Source: Klenkia taihuensis (GTDB taxonomy: Bacteria; Actinomycetota; Actinomycetes; Mycobacteriales; Geodermatophilaceae). From it: a DNA stretch of 64,000 bases. Below, piece after piece: positions 18,628 to 26,685 of the stretch. The position numbers were made by a program, and so were the translations under genes. Each line of letters starts with the position of its first letter. Within the stretch, counting starts at the first letter, position 1. The stretch lies in assembly GCF_900112525.1 (NCBI RefSeq), contig NZ_FOMD01000005.1, positions 62,001-126,000 of the forward strand, read 5' to 3'. A model generated the notes under the pieces. The model worked only from the letters and a program-made list of their open reading frames with translations. It did no database searches and was not told the DNA's origin.

Positions 18628-19451
18628 CCGAGAGCCCCGCCCCCTCACCGGGTCGCCTCCCCGGCGGAGGGTTCACCTACGGCACCGTGCAGGCCGGTGG
18701 TTACACGCTGGACTACGCCACTGCCGGGCCCGAGGATCCTGCAGCGGTCCTCGTATCCCTGCCGGGGTCGGCCGGTCTGGAGATGTCGATTGCCAAGGAC
18801 CAGCTGGCCGGCCACTACCGGGTCATCGAGCTCAACCCGCCGGGATGGGGCGCCCGAGACGACGTCAGCGAGAAGATGCACCAGTCGCAGCTGGGGCCGA
18901 TCCTCACCGAAGCCGTCGAGCGCCTGACCGACGGGCCCTTCTTCCTGGTCGGCACCTCGATGGGCGGCAGCAACGCCCTCTACGTCGCAGCGGCGCTCCC
19001 GCACCGGGTCCGCGGGATCGTCCTGGAAGGCGGCATGGCCCCCAGCCGACCCGAGGATCTCCGGATGCCTCCCCCGCCCGAGCCCGGCTCGGACGCCGGA
19101 CCCGAGGCGTCCTACCCGGCCCCGGTCACCGATCCCCGCAAGCCGTGGGCGACCCCGGAGTACGTGACCGGGCAGATGAGCGTCCGGCTCCGGATGTTCG
19201 GCTGGATCGAGCCGGACTTGCAGGCCTCCGAGGCCATCGCTGCCATCCGGGAACGGGGTACCCCCGTGCTCGCCCTGCTGGGCGAGGACGACGAGATCAT
19301 CGCCCCCAGCCAGCAGCAGCGTTTCCAGGAGGAGTTGCCCCAGGCCGACTTCCAGCTGGTGCCCACCGGCGCGCACGACCTGCAGAACACCGTCCCCGAC
19401 GTGTTCGTCGACCTCGTCGAGAACTTCATCGCTTCGGTAGGGCAGCAGTGA
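18624..19451 (+). CDS. Alpha/beta hydrolase of aromatic-catabolic operon
   Basis: Alpha/beta-fold hydrolase, 275 aa. The nucleophile elbow is GTSMGG (Ser in the GxSxG motif) in FFLVGTSMGGSNALYVAAA. The acid is probably in LLGEDDEII, and the catalytic His is in TGAHDLQN. The ATG overlaps the hydroxylase stop (ATGA) and its own stop overlaps the next GTG. In meta-cleavage pathways the equivalent position encodes a C-C bond hydrolase (MhpC/HsaD-like), which would fit hydroxylase, ring cleavage, then hydrolase. The sequence could equally be an esterase feeding the hydroxylase. Assigned as hydrolase only. Confidence 0.82.
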   Translation: MTESPAPSPGRLPGGGFTYGTVQAGGYTLDYATAGPEDPAAVLVSLPGSAGLEMSIAKDQLAGHYRVIELNPPGWGARDDVSEKMHQSQLGPILTEAVERLTDGPFFLVGTSMGGSNALYVAAALPHRVRGIVLEGGMAPSRPEDLRMPPPPEPGSDAGPEASYPAPVTDPRKPWATPEYVTGQMSVRLRMFGWIEPDLQASEAIAAIRERGTPVLALLGEDDEIIAPSQQQRFQEELPQADFQLVPTGAHDLQNTVPDVFVDLVENFIASVGQQ

Positions 19452-20311
19452 GGATCGTCGGCTTCCGCCACCGCACCGGAGACACGGACAGCGGGGACGT
19501 GCAGGTCGGTGCGCTGTCCGAGGACGGCGCCCGGGTGACCGCGCTGGCCACCCTGGAGGAGTTCTGGTCCGACGCCGCCGCCCTGCTGGCCGCCGACCCG
19601 GCCGCCGCGATGGCCGCGCCGGAGCTCGCGGTCACCGACGTCGAGCTGGTGCCGCCGGTGCTGCCCGGCGCCCGGGTGATCTGCATCGGGCTGAACTACC
19701 TCAAGCACGTCGCCGAGGGCTCCTTCGCCGGCGAGGGCGCGCCGCCGCACCCGACGCTGTTCGCCCGCTGGACGCAGTCGCTGTCGGTCGGCGGGGTCGG
19801 CGTCCCGGTGCCGGTCGACGAGGACGGCCTGGACTGGGAGGGCGAGGTGATGGCATACGTCGGCGCCGAGCTGGTCGACGCCACGCCCGAGGAGGCGCTG
19901 GCCGCCGTCGTCGGGTACTCCACCTTTAACGACATCACCGCCCGCCGGGCGCAGAAGCTGACCAGCCAGTGGATCCTCGGCAAGAACGCCGACCGGTCCG
20001 GGCCGCTGGGCCCGATCGTGCCGGCCGCCGAGGTCGGCGACCTGCGCGACGGTCTGCGGGTGCGGACCCGGGTCAACGGGCAGATCGTGCAGGACGGCTC
20101 GACCGACGAGATGGTCTACACCGTCGGCGACACCCTGGCGCTGGCGTCGCGCACGTTCACGCTGCGCCCGGGCGACCTGCTGGCCACCGGCACGCCCTCG
20201 GGGGTCGGCTACGCCCGCGACCCGCAGTGGCTGATGCAGCCCGGCGATGTCGTCGAGGTGGAGATCGACCGGCTCGGCACGCTGACCACGCCCGTGGTGG
20301 CCGGCCGGTGA
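19448..20311 (+). CDS. Fumarylacetoacetate hydrolase family protein
   Basis: FAH-family enzyme of 287 aa. The N-terminal small domain is followed by the catalytic core with CIGLNYLKHVAE, the metal-site Glu pair in DWEGEVMAYVG, GYSTFNDITAR, the GKNADRSGPLGP loop, and the C-terminal LLATGTPSGVGYARDP, all hallmarks of the MhpD/HpcG/FAH superfamily. Members hydrolyse C-C bonds of acylpyruvates or act as hydratases or decarboxylases of 2-oxo-dienoates late in aromatic degradation. GTG at 19448 overlaps the preceding stop. Its place after the hydroxylase and hydrolase supports an aromatic pathway role. The exact reaction is not deducible. Confidence 0.87.
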   Translation: MRIVGFRHRTGDTDSGDVQVGALSEDGARVTALATLEEFWSDAAALLAADPAAAMAAPELAVTDVELVPPVLPGARVICIGLNYLKHVAEGSFAGEGAPPHPTLFARWTQSLSVGGVGVPVPVDEDGLDWEGEVMAYVGAELVDATPEEALAAVVGYSTFNDITARRAQKLTSQWILGKNADRSGPLGPIVPAAEVGDLRDGLRVRTRVNGQIVQDGSTDEMVYTVGDTLALASRTFTLRPGDLLATGTPSGVGYARDPQWLMQPGDVVEVEIDRLGTLTTPVVAGR

Positions 20312-21546
20312 CGGACTTCCGGCAGTACCTCTTCCCGCACGACCACCCGCGGCTGGCCTCGGTCCGCGGGATGGACCCCTACGCCTACCGCGAGCACGCC
20401 CGCACCCCCGGCACGTTCACCGGTGGGCTGGTCGAGGGCTGGACGCCGCTGTACCTGGCCCCCTTCCGCGGCATCACCGAGGACGGCACGCTGCGCGAGG
20501 ACCTCTACGACCTGACCCCGGCCGCACCCGGCGAGGAGGCCCCGGTGTCGGCGATGATCGCCGCCGCCGACAGGCTGCTCGAGCTGCTCGACGACGACGA
20601 CCGGGCGCAGCTGCAGCACCCGGTGGACGCCCCCGAGTGGCAGACATGGGCGAACCCGGAGTTCATGCAGTTCGACACCGGGCTCCGGCTGGAGTTCCAG
20701 CCGGTCCCCGTCCAGGAGGCCGCGCTGGCGCTGGTCGCGGCGTCGCTCTCCACCGAGGGATACGCCCAGGTGCACGCGATGATGCGGATCAACGGCTTCC
20801 TCGGCGAGGTCGTCGGGTTGCCGGCGATCCTGAACGAGCTCAGCTACAACATCGCGCTCTACGGCGACCCCGACCTGCGGGCACCTTGGGGCTGGCAGCT
20901 CTACGGCCACCACTGCGCGGTCAACTGCCTGGTCGTCGAGGGCCGGATGATCGTGTCACCAGTGTTCCTGGGAGCCGAGCCCGACCGGATCGACGACGGC
21001 CCGGATGCCGGCCACAGGGCCTTCGGCGACCGGATAGCACAGCACCTGGCGGTGATGGACGCGATGACCCCGGACCAGCGGGCCGCTGCCACCGTCTACG
21101 CGCAGATGGTGGACCCGGCGATGCCCCCGGGCCGGGTCCACCCAGGTGACGAGCGGCACCTGGCGGGGGCGTTCCAGGACAACCGGGTCATCCCGGTCGA
21201 GGGCGTCCAGGTGGCCGACCTACCGCAGGCGGCGCAGGACGCAGCTCTGACCCTGGTCGCCACGGCCGTCTCCCTGCTGCCTGACGGTCCGCGGACGGCA
21301 TGCCTGCGGGAGGTGAGGGACCACTGGGCGGAGACGTCGTTCAGCTGGATCGGTGGTCATGCTCCCGGGGACGTCTTCTACGCCCGCCTGCAGTCCCCGG
21401 TGCTGATCGCCGAGCTCGATCACCACTGCGGCGTCTTCCTGGACTACCGGACACCCCAGCCCTTCCATGTCCACACCGTGCTGCGCACGCCGCACGGCAA
21501 CGACTACGGGCGAGCCTGGGTGCGCCAGTGGCAGGCGGGACGCTGA
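20308..21546 (+). CDS. DUF3500 domain protein of the aromatic-catabolic operon
   Basis: Protein of 412 aa matching the DUF3500 family as I know it: a WxxxxFxxFD-like segment early, GWQLYGHHCAVNCLVV in the middle, and a C-terminal VLIAELDHHCGVF followed by HVHTVLRTPHGNDYG. The repeated conserved His/Asp/Glu residues suggest a metal site or hydrolase, but no function is established for the family to my knowledge. The GTG overlaps the FAH stop, so it is the fourth coupled gene of this operon. No signal peptide or membrane segment is seen. It ends just before a strong hairpin at 21556. Confidence 0.75.
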   Translation: MTDFRQYLFPHDHPRLASVRGMDPYAYREHARTPGTFTGGLVEGWTPLYLAPFRGITEDGTLREDLYDLTPAAPGEEAPVSAMIAAADRLLELLDDDDRAQLQHPVDAPEWQTWANPEFMQFDTGLRLEFQPVPVQEAALALVAASLSTEGYAQVHAMMRINGFLGEVVGLPAILNELSYNIALYGDPDLRAPWGWQLYGHHCAVNCLVVEGRMIVSPVFLGAEPDRIDDGPDAGHRAFGDRIAQHLAVMDAMTPDQRAAATVYAQMVDPAMPPGRVHPGDERHLAGAFQDNRVIPVEGVQVADLPQAAQDAALTLVATAVSLLPDGPRTACLREVRDHWAETSFSWIGGHAPGDVFYARLQSPVLIAELDHHCGVFLDYRTPQPFHVHTVLRTPHGNDYGRAWVRQWQAGR

Positions 21547-21555
21547 ACGAGCCGG

Positions 21556-21587
21556 CCGTGCCCGGCGGAGGCGTCCGCCGGGCACGG
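21556..21587. terminator. Bidirectional intrinsic-type hairpin between convergent genes
   Basis: A perfect 14-bp stem, CCGTGCCCGGCGGA with its complement, closes a 4-base GGCG loop. It lies in the 48-base gap between the DUF3500 stop (21546) and the convergent NIPSNAP stop (21595). No T-run follows, as is common in high-GC actinobacteria. It should end transcription from both sides. Confidence 0.75.
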
Positions 21588-21594
21588 TGGGGAC

Positions 21595-21912
21595 TCAGCG
21601 CAGCGGGGAGGCCTCGGCCGGCGCGAGGAAGACGGAGTGCACCGCGACGATGTCGGACATCGTGAAGCCGGCCATGTCGTCCCGGAACGCCTGGCTGCTC
21701 ATGTACTCGGCGGTGACGGCGCCGGGGTCCGCACCGTCGGCGTAGGACACCAACGCGATGAGCGTCGGCGCGTCGGCCGGCTCCTGGCGCCAGATGGCGT
21801 GCGTGGTGACGCCAGCCGCCGCGAGGCTCGGGATGTGCCGGGCCCAGTGCACGGTCTCGTACCGCTCAAGGGCTTCGACGGAGGCCAGGGTGTACGTGCG
21901 GAGCTCGAACAA
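21595..21912 (-). CDS. NIPSNAP family protein
   Basis: Small protein of 105 aa with the NIPSNAP ferredoxin-like fold pattern: FELRTYTL at the N-terminus, ERYETVHWARHIPSLAAAGV, and a second half repeating the beta-alpha-beta layout. The TTG at 21912 is favoured as start because the conserved domain begins at the next codon and GAGGAG lies about eight bases upstream; the open frame continues further upstream without coding character. NIPSNAP proteins often sit next to catabolic genes, but their enzymatic role is unclear. It is transcribed toward the DUF3500 gene and is not part of that operon. Confidence 0.82.
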   Translation of the reverse strand: MFELRTYTLASVEALERYETVHWARHIPSLAAAGVTTHAIWRQEPADAPTLIALVSYADGADPGAVTAEYMSSQAFRDDMAGFTMSDIVAVHSVFLAPAEASPLR

Positions 21913-22225
21913 GGGGGGGTCTCCTCGGGTAGGGCAGCGGGCCGTCGCACCATCGGACGATGTCGTTCCACCGCACCCGTCGATCCTCGCAGGACGATGC
22001 CCGCGGGCTCGCGTCACCCCACGCGCGAGGCCGGATCCGGGCTCCGGTCGTCCCCTGTGGTCGTGAGCCCCCGACCTGGATGGCACTCGCGCGTCCGCAC
22101 CCGTCCCAGATGGGGCGAGCGGTCCGTGCGCGGGATCACAAGACGGGCAGGAACGGCTGCGAGTGCCGAAGGCTTGTGCAGGGCGGAACATGAACTTTCA
22201 ATAATTTCGGCAAGGAGCAGCTCTC
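21913..22225. promoter_or_regulatory. Divergent intergenic region, promoter for the oxidoreductase/dioxygenase pair
   Basis: A 313-base non-coding gap. Near its right end TTGTGC (22174-22179) and an AT-rich TTCAATAATTT block (22197-22207) are spaced 18-19 bases apart and could form a -35/-10 pair. AAGGAG follows immediately before the ATG at 22226. The left half is GC-rich and shows nothing I can name. Open frames across it on both strands look like shadows. Confidence 0.35.
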
Positions 22226-22804
22226 ATGGCACACATCAGCATCCTGGGTACCGGCACCATGGGTTCGGTCATCGCCTCGATCGCGCAGGCCGGCGACAAC
22301 ACCGTCGAGCTCCTCGGCAGCAACGACACGGCCACGCCGGTGACCGGCGACGTCGTCGTCCTCGCCGTCCCCTACGCAGCCCTGGCCGGCATCGCGTCCA
22401 CCCGCGGCGCCGAGCTCGCCGGCAAGGTCGTCGTCGACGTGACCAACCCGGTCGACTTCGCCACGTTCGACTCCCTCCTCGTGCCCGCGGATGGTTCCGC
22501 GGCGGCCGAGGTCGCCGCAGCCCTGCCCGACTCGCGTGTGCTCAAGGCGTTCAACACCACCTTCGGCGCGACGCTGGCCTCCGGCACCGTCGGTGGGCAG
22601 CAGCCCACCACCGTCCTGATCGCCGGGGACGACGCGGACGCGAAGGCCCAGCTGGCCGCGATCGTCACCGCCGGTGGCCTGCGCGCCGTCGACGCCGGCT
22701 CCCTCCGCCGGGCCCGCGAGCTCGAGGCCCTGGGCTTCCTGCAGCTCACCCTGGCCGCCACCGAGAAGGTGTCCTGGACCGCGGGCTTCGCCGTCGTCGC
22801 CTGA
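22226..22804 (+). CDS. NADPH:F420 oxidoreductase-like NAD(P)-binding protein
   Basis: Protein of 192 aa, essentially a single Rossmann domain. ISILGTGTMGSVIASIAQAG is the nucleotide site, followed by VVVLAVPYAALAGI, VVVDVTNPVDF, VLKAFNTTFGATLASG and the C-terminal RARELEALGFLQLTLA. This is the layout of the F420-dependent NADP reductase (F420_oxidored) family, at normal length. AAGGAG sits ahead of the ATG. It is followed after 39 bases by the DODA-type dioxygenase gene, suggesting a two-gene unit for redox and ring-cleavage chemistry. Whether it uses F420 or only NADP(H) cannot be said. Confidence 0.82.
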   Translation: MAHISILGTGTMGSVIASIAQAGDNTVELLGSNDTATPVTGDVVVLAVPYAALAGIASTRGAELAGKVVVDVTNPVDFATFDSLLVPADGSAAAEVAAALPDSRVLKAFNTTFGATLASGTVGGQQPTTVLIAGDDADAKAQLAAIVTAGGLRAVDAGSLRRARELEALGFLQLTLAATEKVSWTAGFAVVA

Positions 22805-22843
22805 CACCTCCTCCCCCACCCATCCTGCAGCCGAGGAGCCACC

Positions 22844-23752
22844 GTGCCCACCACCCCCACCACCACCCAGGTCGCCGACGCCCGTATCCCGGCTGCACAC
22901 CCCTTCGCCGGGCACCTGCGCCGGGCCCAGGCCCTCGAGCAGGCGGCCCCCCACCGGACGTGGACGCCCGAGGACGGGCCCCTGCCCAGCCTCTACGTCT
23001 CGCACGGCGGGGGGCCGATGCCGTTCGCCAGCAATGACTGGCTCGACCCGCTGCACGACTGGGCCCGTTCGCTCCCGAAGCCGAGGGCGATCCTCGTCGT
23101 CTCCGCGCACTGGGAGTCCGCTCCGCTCTCGCTGAGCGCGGACCGGCCCGCGGACCTGGTGTACGACTTCGGCGGCTTCGACCCGCTCTACGACGCCTTC
23201 CGCTACGACACCCCGGACGCCGGGGACCTGGCTCGGACCGTTGCCGGTCTGATGCCCGACACCCAGCAGGTCCATCAGCACACCCGCCGCGGCCTCGACC
23301 ACGGCGCCTGGGTACCGCTGAAGATCATGTACCCGTCCGCGGACGTCCCGGTTCTGCAGCTGAGCCTGCCCACCGAGGACCCCGACGAGCTGCTGGCGCT
23401 CGGCCAGCGGTTGCGACCTCTTCGGGAGTCCGGCGTCCTGGTTGTCGGCTCGGGCCACATGACCCACGGCCTGCCGTTCCTCACCCGCGAGAACTTCACC
23501 CAGAACACGGCGCCGGCCTGGTCCGTGGACTTCGACGCCTGGGCCGCCGACGCCCTGGCCCGCGGTGACGTCGCCGAGCTCGCCCGGTTCCGCGACGCCG
23601 CGCCCGGGATGCCCTACGCGCACCCCACCGTCGAGCACTTCACGCCGCTCTTCGTCGCTCTCGGGGCGGCCACCGACCCCGCGGCCCCGGTGACGACGAT
23701 GCTCGAAGGTTACGGCGTGGGCCTCTCTCGACGGTCGTTCCAGGCAGCGTGA
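22844..23752 (+). CDS. Extradiol dioxygenase, LigB/4,5-DOPA-dioxygenase family
   Basis: Class III extradiol dioxygenase-like protein of 302 aa. Candidate metal ligands are the His of YVSHGGGPM and the His of RRGLDHGAWVPLKIMYP, with ILVVSAHWES and VVGSGHMTHGL providing further conserved His residues as in YgiD/DODA proteins. The first 40 residues are an extension before the domain. The GTG at 22844 has GAGGAG upstream. These enzymes open catechols at the 4,5-position; bacterial YgiD homologues work with Zn or Fe. It may supply the ring-cleavage step for the hydroxylase operon 4 kb away, which has no dioxygenase of its own. That link is inference. Confidence 0.83.
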   Translation: MPTTPTTTQVADARIPAAHPFAGHLRRAQALEQAAPHRTWTPEDGPLPSLYVSHGGGPMPFASNDWLDPLHDWARSLPKPRAILVVSAHWESAPLSLSADRPADLVYDFGGFDPLYDAFRYDTPDAGDLARTVAGLMPDTQQVHQHTRRGLDHGAWVPLKIMYPSADVPVLQLSLPTEDPDELLALGQRLRPLRESGVLVVGSGHMTHGLPFLTRENFTQNTAPAWSVDFDAWAADALARGDVAELARFRDAAPGMPYAHPTVEHFTPLFVALGAATDPAAPVTTMLEGYGVGLSRRSFQAA

Positions 23753-23868
23753 TCGACGGGCCCGCCGCGCGGCGTCCGTGGCCCTGATCCTGAGCCGTCC
23801 GCCGTCCAGGGGACCCGGGCGGGTGATCGTCCCAGCCAGGCCTCAAGCCAGGCCGCACCCGGTCCGTT

Positions 23869-25317
23869 GTGCACCACATGACAGCTCTGCTCGACGAGGC
23901 CGGCCTCAGGTCCCAGCAGCATCTCCTGCTGGCCGACCTCGACCTGCTCGACACCCCTGGCAACGTTGAGCTCGACGCCGTGGTCCGGGTCGCTGCAGCA
24001 GTGGCTGGGGTCCCCTACGCCGCGATCAACCTGCTGGACACCGAACGCCAGTGCCAACCCAGCGCCACAGGATTTCCGGGCGAGGACTCGCCCAGGCACG
24101 AATCGATGTGCGATGTCGCCGGCCGGCTCGGCACCGTGGTGCACGTCCCGGACGCCTCCGCCGACGACCGCTTCGCGGACAACCCCTGGGTGGACGGCCG
24201 CCGCTCCACCGTGCGGCTGTACGCCAGTGCACCGCTGCTCGTCGACGGGGTCTCCATCGGCAGCCTGTGCGTGTTCGACCTCGCGCCCGGCCATCTCTCC
24301 CCCGACCAGCTCGACAGGTTGGGAGATCTCGCCGAGGTGGTGGTGGCCCTGCTGGTCGGGCGCCGCGCCCACCGGCGCAGCGAGCTGGCCCGGGCGGAGC
24401 TGGCTCGCGTCAACGACCAGCTGAGCCGGACCCGGGCCTTCGAGAATGCTCTGCTGGAGGCCTTGCCGGTCGGGGTGGTCGCAGCGGACGCCGACCGCCG
24501 GGTCACGCTGTTCAACCAGGTCAGCAGGCACTGGCACGGACAGGACACCGACGCGGCCCTGACCCCCGCCGAGCTGGCCAGCGCCTACGACCTCTACCAG
24601 GCCGACGGCACGACACCGCTCCCCGTTGACCGCATCCCGCTGATGAGGGTGTTCGACGAGGGCCGCATCACCGACGCCGAGATGGTCATCCGCGCACACG
24701 GGAAGCCTCCCCGGATCGTCTCGGTCTCCGGCACCACCATCCAGGACGCCCACGGCGAATGCGTCGGAGCAGTCGTCGCGATGGCCGACGTCACCCGGCA
24801 GCACGAGCTGGCCGAGCAGCTGCGGACCGCCGCCATGCACGACGCCCTCACCGGACTCCCCAACCGCACCCTGCTCATGGACCGACTCGCGCACGCCCTG
24901 CAGGCCATTCACCGCGACGCCGGGTCCTTGGCGCTCCTCTACTGCGACCTCGACGGGTTCAAGGCGGTCAACGACGACTTCGGCCACGCCGCCGGGGATG
25001 ACGTGCTCGCCCAGGCCGCCGTCCGCCTGCTCGACGCCGTCCGCCCCGGCGACACCGTCGCCCGCATCGGTGGCGACGAATTCGTCCTGCTGTGCCCAGG
25101 TGTGGACACCGCGCCGCACGCGCAGGCCGTCGCCGACCGGGTCACCGCCGCGCTGGCCGAGCCCATCCACTCGACCGAGACGGTGCACCAGCTGGGCATC
25201 AGCGTCGGGATAGCCCTGAGCCGCACGGACTCCTCCCCCGAGAACCTGCTCACCCGCGCGGACGAAGCCATGTACCGCGTCAAACGGCGTCGACGCACCG
25301 AGGCCCGACGCGCCTGA
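23869..25317 (+). CDS. Diguanylate cyclase with GAF and PAS sensory domains
   Basis: Signalling enzyme of 482 aa, soluble. A GAF domain occupies about residues 20-165 and a PAS domain about 190-315 (ALPVGVVAADADRRVTLFN). A GGDEF domain runs from about 325 to the end, with the intact active-site motif RIGGDEF near 399-405 and the DALTGLPNR entry motif. It should make cyclic di-GMP from two GTP in response to a ligand or redox signal. The GTG at 23869 and an ATG three codons in are both possible. No inhibitory RxxD is obvious. It is a single gene, followed by a gap and then the left edge of the conjugative element. Confidence 0.9.
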   Translation: MHHMTALLDEAGLRSQQHLLLADLDLLDTPGNVELDAVVRVAAAVAGVPYAAINLLDTERQCQPSATGFPGEDSPRHESMCDVAGRLGTVVHVPDASADDRFADNPWVDGRRSTVRLYASAPLLVDGVSIGSLCVFDLAPGHLSPDQLDRLGDLAEVVVALLVGRRAHRRSELARAELARVNDQLSRTRAFENALLEALPVGVVAADADRRVTLFNQVSRHWHGQDTDAALTPAELASAYDLYQADGTTPLPVDRIPLMRVFDEGRITDAEMVIRAHGKPPRIVSVSGTTIQDAHGECVGAVVAMADVTRQHELAEQLRTAAMHDALTGLPNRTLLMDRLAHALQAIHRDAGSLALLYCDLDGFKAVNDDFGHAAGDDVLAQAAVRLLDAVRPGDTVARIGGDEFVLLCPGVDTAPHAQAVADRVTAALAEPIHSTETVHQLGISVGIALSRTDSSPENLLTRADEAMYRVKRRRRTEARRA

Positions 25318-25532
25318 TCACACGCCTCGGCGCCCCTCCGACCGCATCCACCCGACCGATCATCGGTTGCGCTAGAGCCGAGTTCGGTCCCCTTCGCGAC
25401 CGGCCCGGGGTGCCAGCACCACGGACGCAACGCGGCGCGACTGACCCAGCGTGTCATCACCGCCGGCGGTGATGATCCAGTTGTTCCTGCCGGCGTCTCG
25501 GAACGCGGTGATGGACCACAACACCCGCGGCA
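25318..25532. other. Intergenic gap at the left edge of the conjugative element
   Basis: A 215-base non-coding stretch between the cyclase gene and the first element-type gene. Its main feature is the 22-bp perfect palindrome at 25454-25475. No tRNA fragment or integrase was found here. The boundary of the element probably lies within or close to this gap, because gene content changes abruptly. Confidence 0.4.
25454..25475. repeat. 22-bp perfect palindrome
   Basis: TCATCACCGCC and its exact complement form an uninterrupted palindrome in the gap between the cyclase gene and the left edge of the conjugative element. It could act as a terminator hairpin for the flanking convergent genes, or as a protein-binding or recombination site. 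No T-run follows. Confidence 0.6.
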
Positions 25533-25868
25533 TCAGGCGTGGGCGGTCGGGCCTTCGACCCGTTCGACAGCGCCCTGCCACACCCAGCAGCGCAACCGCT
25601 CCTCCCCCACCTGGAGCTCGATGCCGACGGCGTCGACCGTCCAGCGCTTGACCTGGACCGTGCAGCGGATGTCGGTATCACCGAACTTCAGCCACGCCAA
25701 AGCCCGCATGGGACCGCGCTCAGGCGCGAGCGACACGACCCGGGTGGTCAGCTGCAGCTGCTCGGGCGTGAGTGTGTGGAGAGTGCCGCGGCGCCGGGCG
25801 CCCTGCAGCCGGCGCTCCTGGGCACGCTGCGCACCCGCTTCGGGGTAGCGCCTGTTCGAACCCACCAC
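25533..25868 (-). CDS. Small conserved protein of element edge (left copy of the roughly 115-aa family)
   Basis: Protein of about 111 aa from the GTG at 25868; the frame is open to 25940. It has SNRRYPEAG near the start, QERRLQ, then a Trp-rich beta-like half (LAWLKFGDTDIRC, RCWVWQGAVERVEG). It is clearly paralogous to the protein at 50093-50443, with most motif residues shared. At the position where the right copy has its ATG, this copy has GCG, so its start must differ. It is predicted soluble and basic. Its 5' part overlaps the end of the HTH gene's open frame. I know of no function; the beta-strand/Trp pattern might suggest a small barrel that binds nucleic acid or protein. Confidence 0.6.
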   Translation of the reverse strand: MVGSNRRYPEAGAQRAQERRLQGARRRGTLHTLTPEQLQLTTRVVSLAPERGPMRALAWLKFGDTDIRCTVQVKRWTVDAVGIELQVGEERLRCWVWQGAVERVEGPTAHA

Positions 25869-26175
25869 CCAAAGATCGCACGCATGTTCGACCAGGTCTC
25901 GCGACGTTCCGGTGCCGTCCTCGAGGGTTAGAAACTCCACGGGCAGCGCCGACAGCGCGGCGCGGGATCCGGTGCTTGTTCAGCACGCGGCGAACGGCGG
26001 TCTGAGACCGGTCGACCAGCTCGGCGATTTCCCGCAGCGACCGACCTTCGACGTAGGCGGTGACGACGAAGGACTCCAACCGGTCCTGCAGCTGCCGATC
26101 GAGCACAGTGCCACTGCGGGCTGTTCCGACGAACTGCGGCAGGGGCCGCAGCTGGGGCCGGGGCGGGTAGGGCAC
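25720..26175 (-). CDS. Helix-turn-helix protein of element edge (left copy), C-terminus runs into the next gene
   Basis: The first about 75 residues carry the conserved part: PYPPRPQL at the start, then a HTH in VEGRSLREIAELVDRSQTAVRRVL. This is the small HTH type seen in actinobacterial mobile elements. The right-hand paralogue (49205-49474) ends after 89 residues, whereas this frame stays open for 151, and its last roughly 70 residues overlap the start of the downstream small gene in another frame. The extra tail is Arg/Ala/Pro-rich and probably not functional, suggesting loss of the original stop. It lies 12 bases after the 165-aa gene, the same pairing as in the right copy. Likely a DNA-binding regulator. 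Confidence 0.65.
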   Translation of the reverse strand: MPYPPRPQLRPLPQFVGTARSGTVLDRQLQDRLESFVVTAYVEGRSLREIAELVDRSQTAVRRVLNKHRIPRRAVGAARGVSNPRGRHRNVARPGRTCVRSLGGGFEQALPRSGCAACPGAPAAGRPAPRHSPHTHARAAAADHPGRVARA

Positions 26176-26187
26176 GTGCGCCGTCAG

Positions 26188-26685
26188 TCAGTCTCGGGCC
26201 GGCCACGGCACCAGCGGCGGCATCTGCTCGCCCACCTGCGTACCCGCATCGGCGTCGTGGTGTTCGTGGCTGCCGCCGGCGTGGGACAGGGCGGCCAACA
26301 GCAGCTGAAGGTGCCTCCGGTCCAGGCCGGACGCGACGTCGCCGAGGTCGACGGGCCGACCATCGGCGATGGACGCTGCCGAGCGGAGGATGCGCAGCTG
26401 GCCGCTGCTGCCCTCGATGCGGCCGACGCGCACAGCTTCGTCGAGCTCAGTCCAGGCGATGGCCGCCCAGGCCACGCCGGGGACCTGGCCGGTGGGAGGT
26501 GCGGTGTCGTCCTCGTCGGTGTCGACGGTGATGAGGTCGGCAGCAGCGAGGGCGGGAAGCCAGTGGCCTGCGTTGGCCAGCAGCAGGATGGCGGCTTCAG
26601 AGGTGTAATCACCGATGGCGGCGCGCAGCAGCGCAGACTCCAGGTCGACCGGGTCGAGGTCGGCGGCGCGGGGTGCGAACAGCAC
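26188..26685 (-). CDS. Conserved 165-aa protein of element edge (left copy)
   Basis: Unknown protein of 165 aa. Conserved features shared with the right copy at 49484-49981, without gaps, are PRA-DLDPVDL near the N-terminus, GDY-EAA-LLL, a Trp-Leu-Pro stretch, the middle AWT-LD-AVR-GRI, SGQLR-LR-AAS, HAGGSHEH and the C-terminal PPLVPWPA. It is predicted all-helical and acidic. The GTG start has a good AAGGAG six bases upstream. In both copies it is directly followed by the HTH gene, so the two probably act together. No domain name known to me fits. Confidence 0.7.
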   Translation of the reverse strand: MLFAPRAADLDPVDLESALLRAAIGDYTSEAAILLLANAGHWLPALAAADLITVDTDEDDTAPPTGQVPGVAWAAIAWTELDEAVRVGRIEGSSGQLRILRSAASIADGRPVDLGDVASGLDRRHLQLLLAALSHAGGSHEHHDADAGTQVGEQMPPLVPWPARD

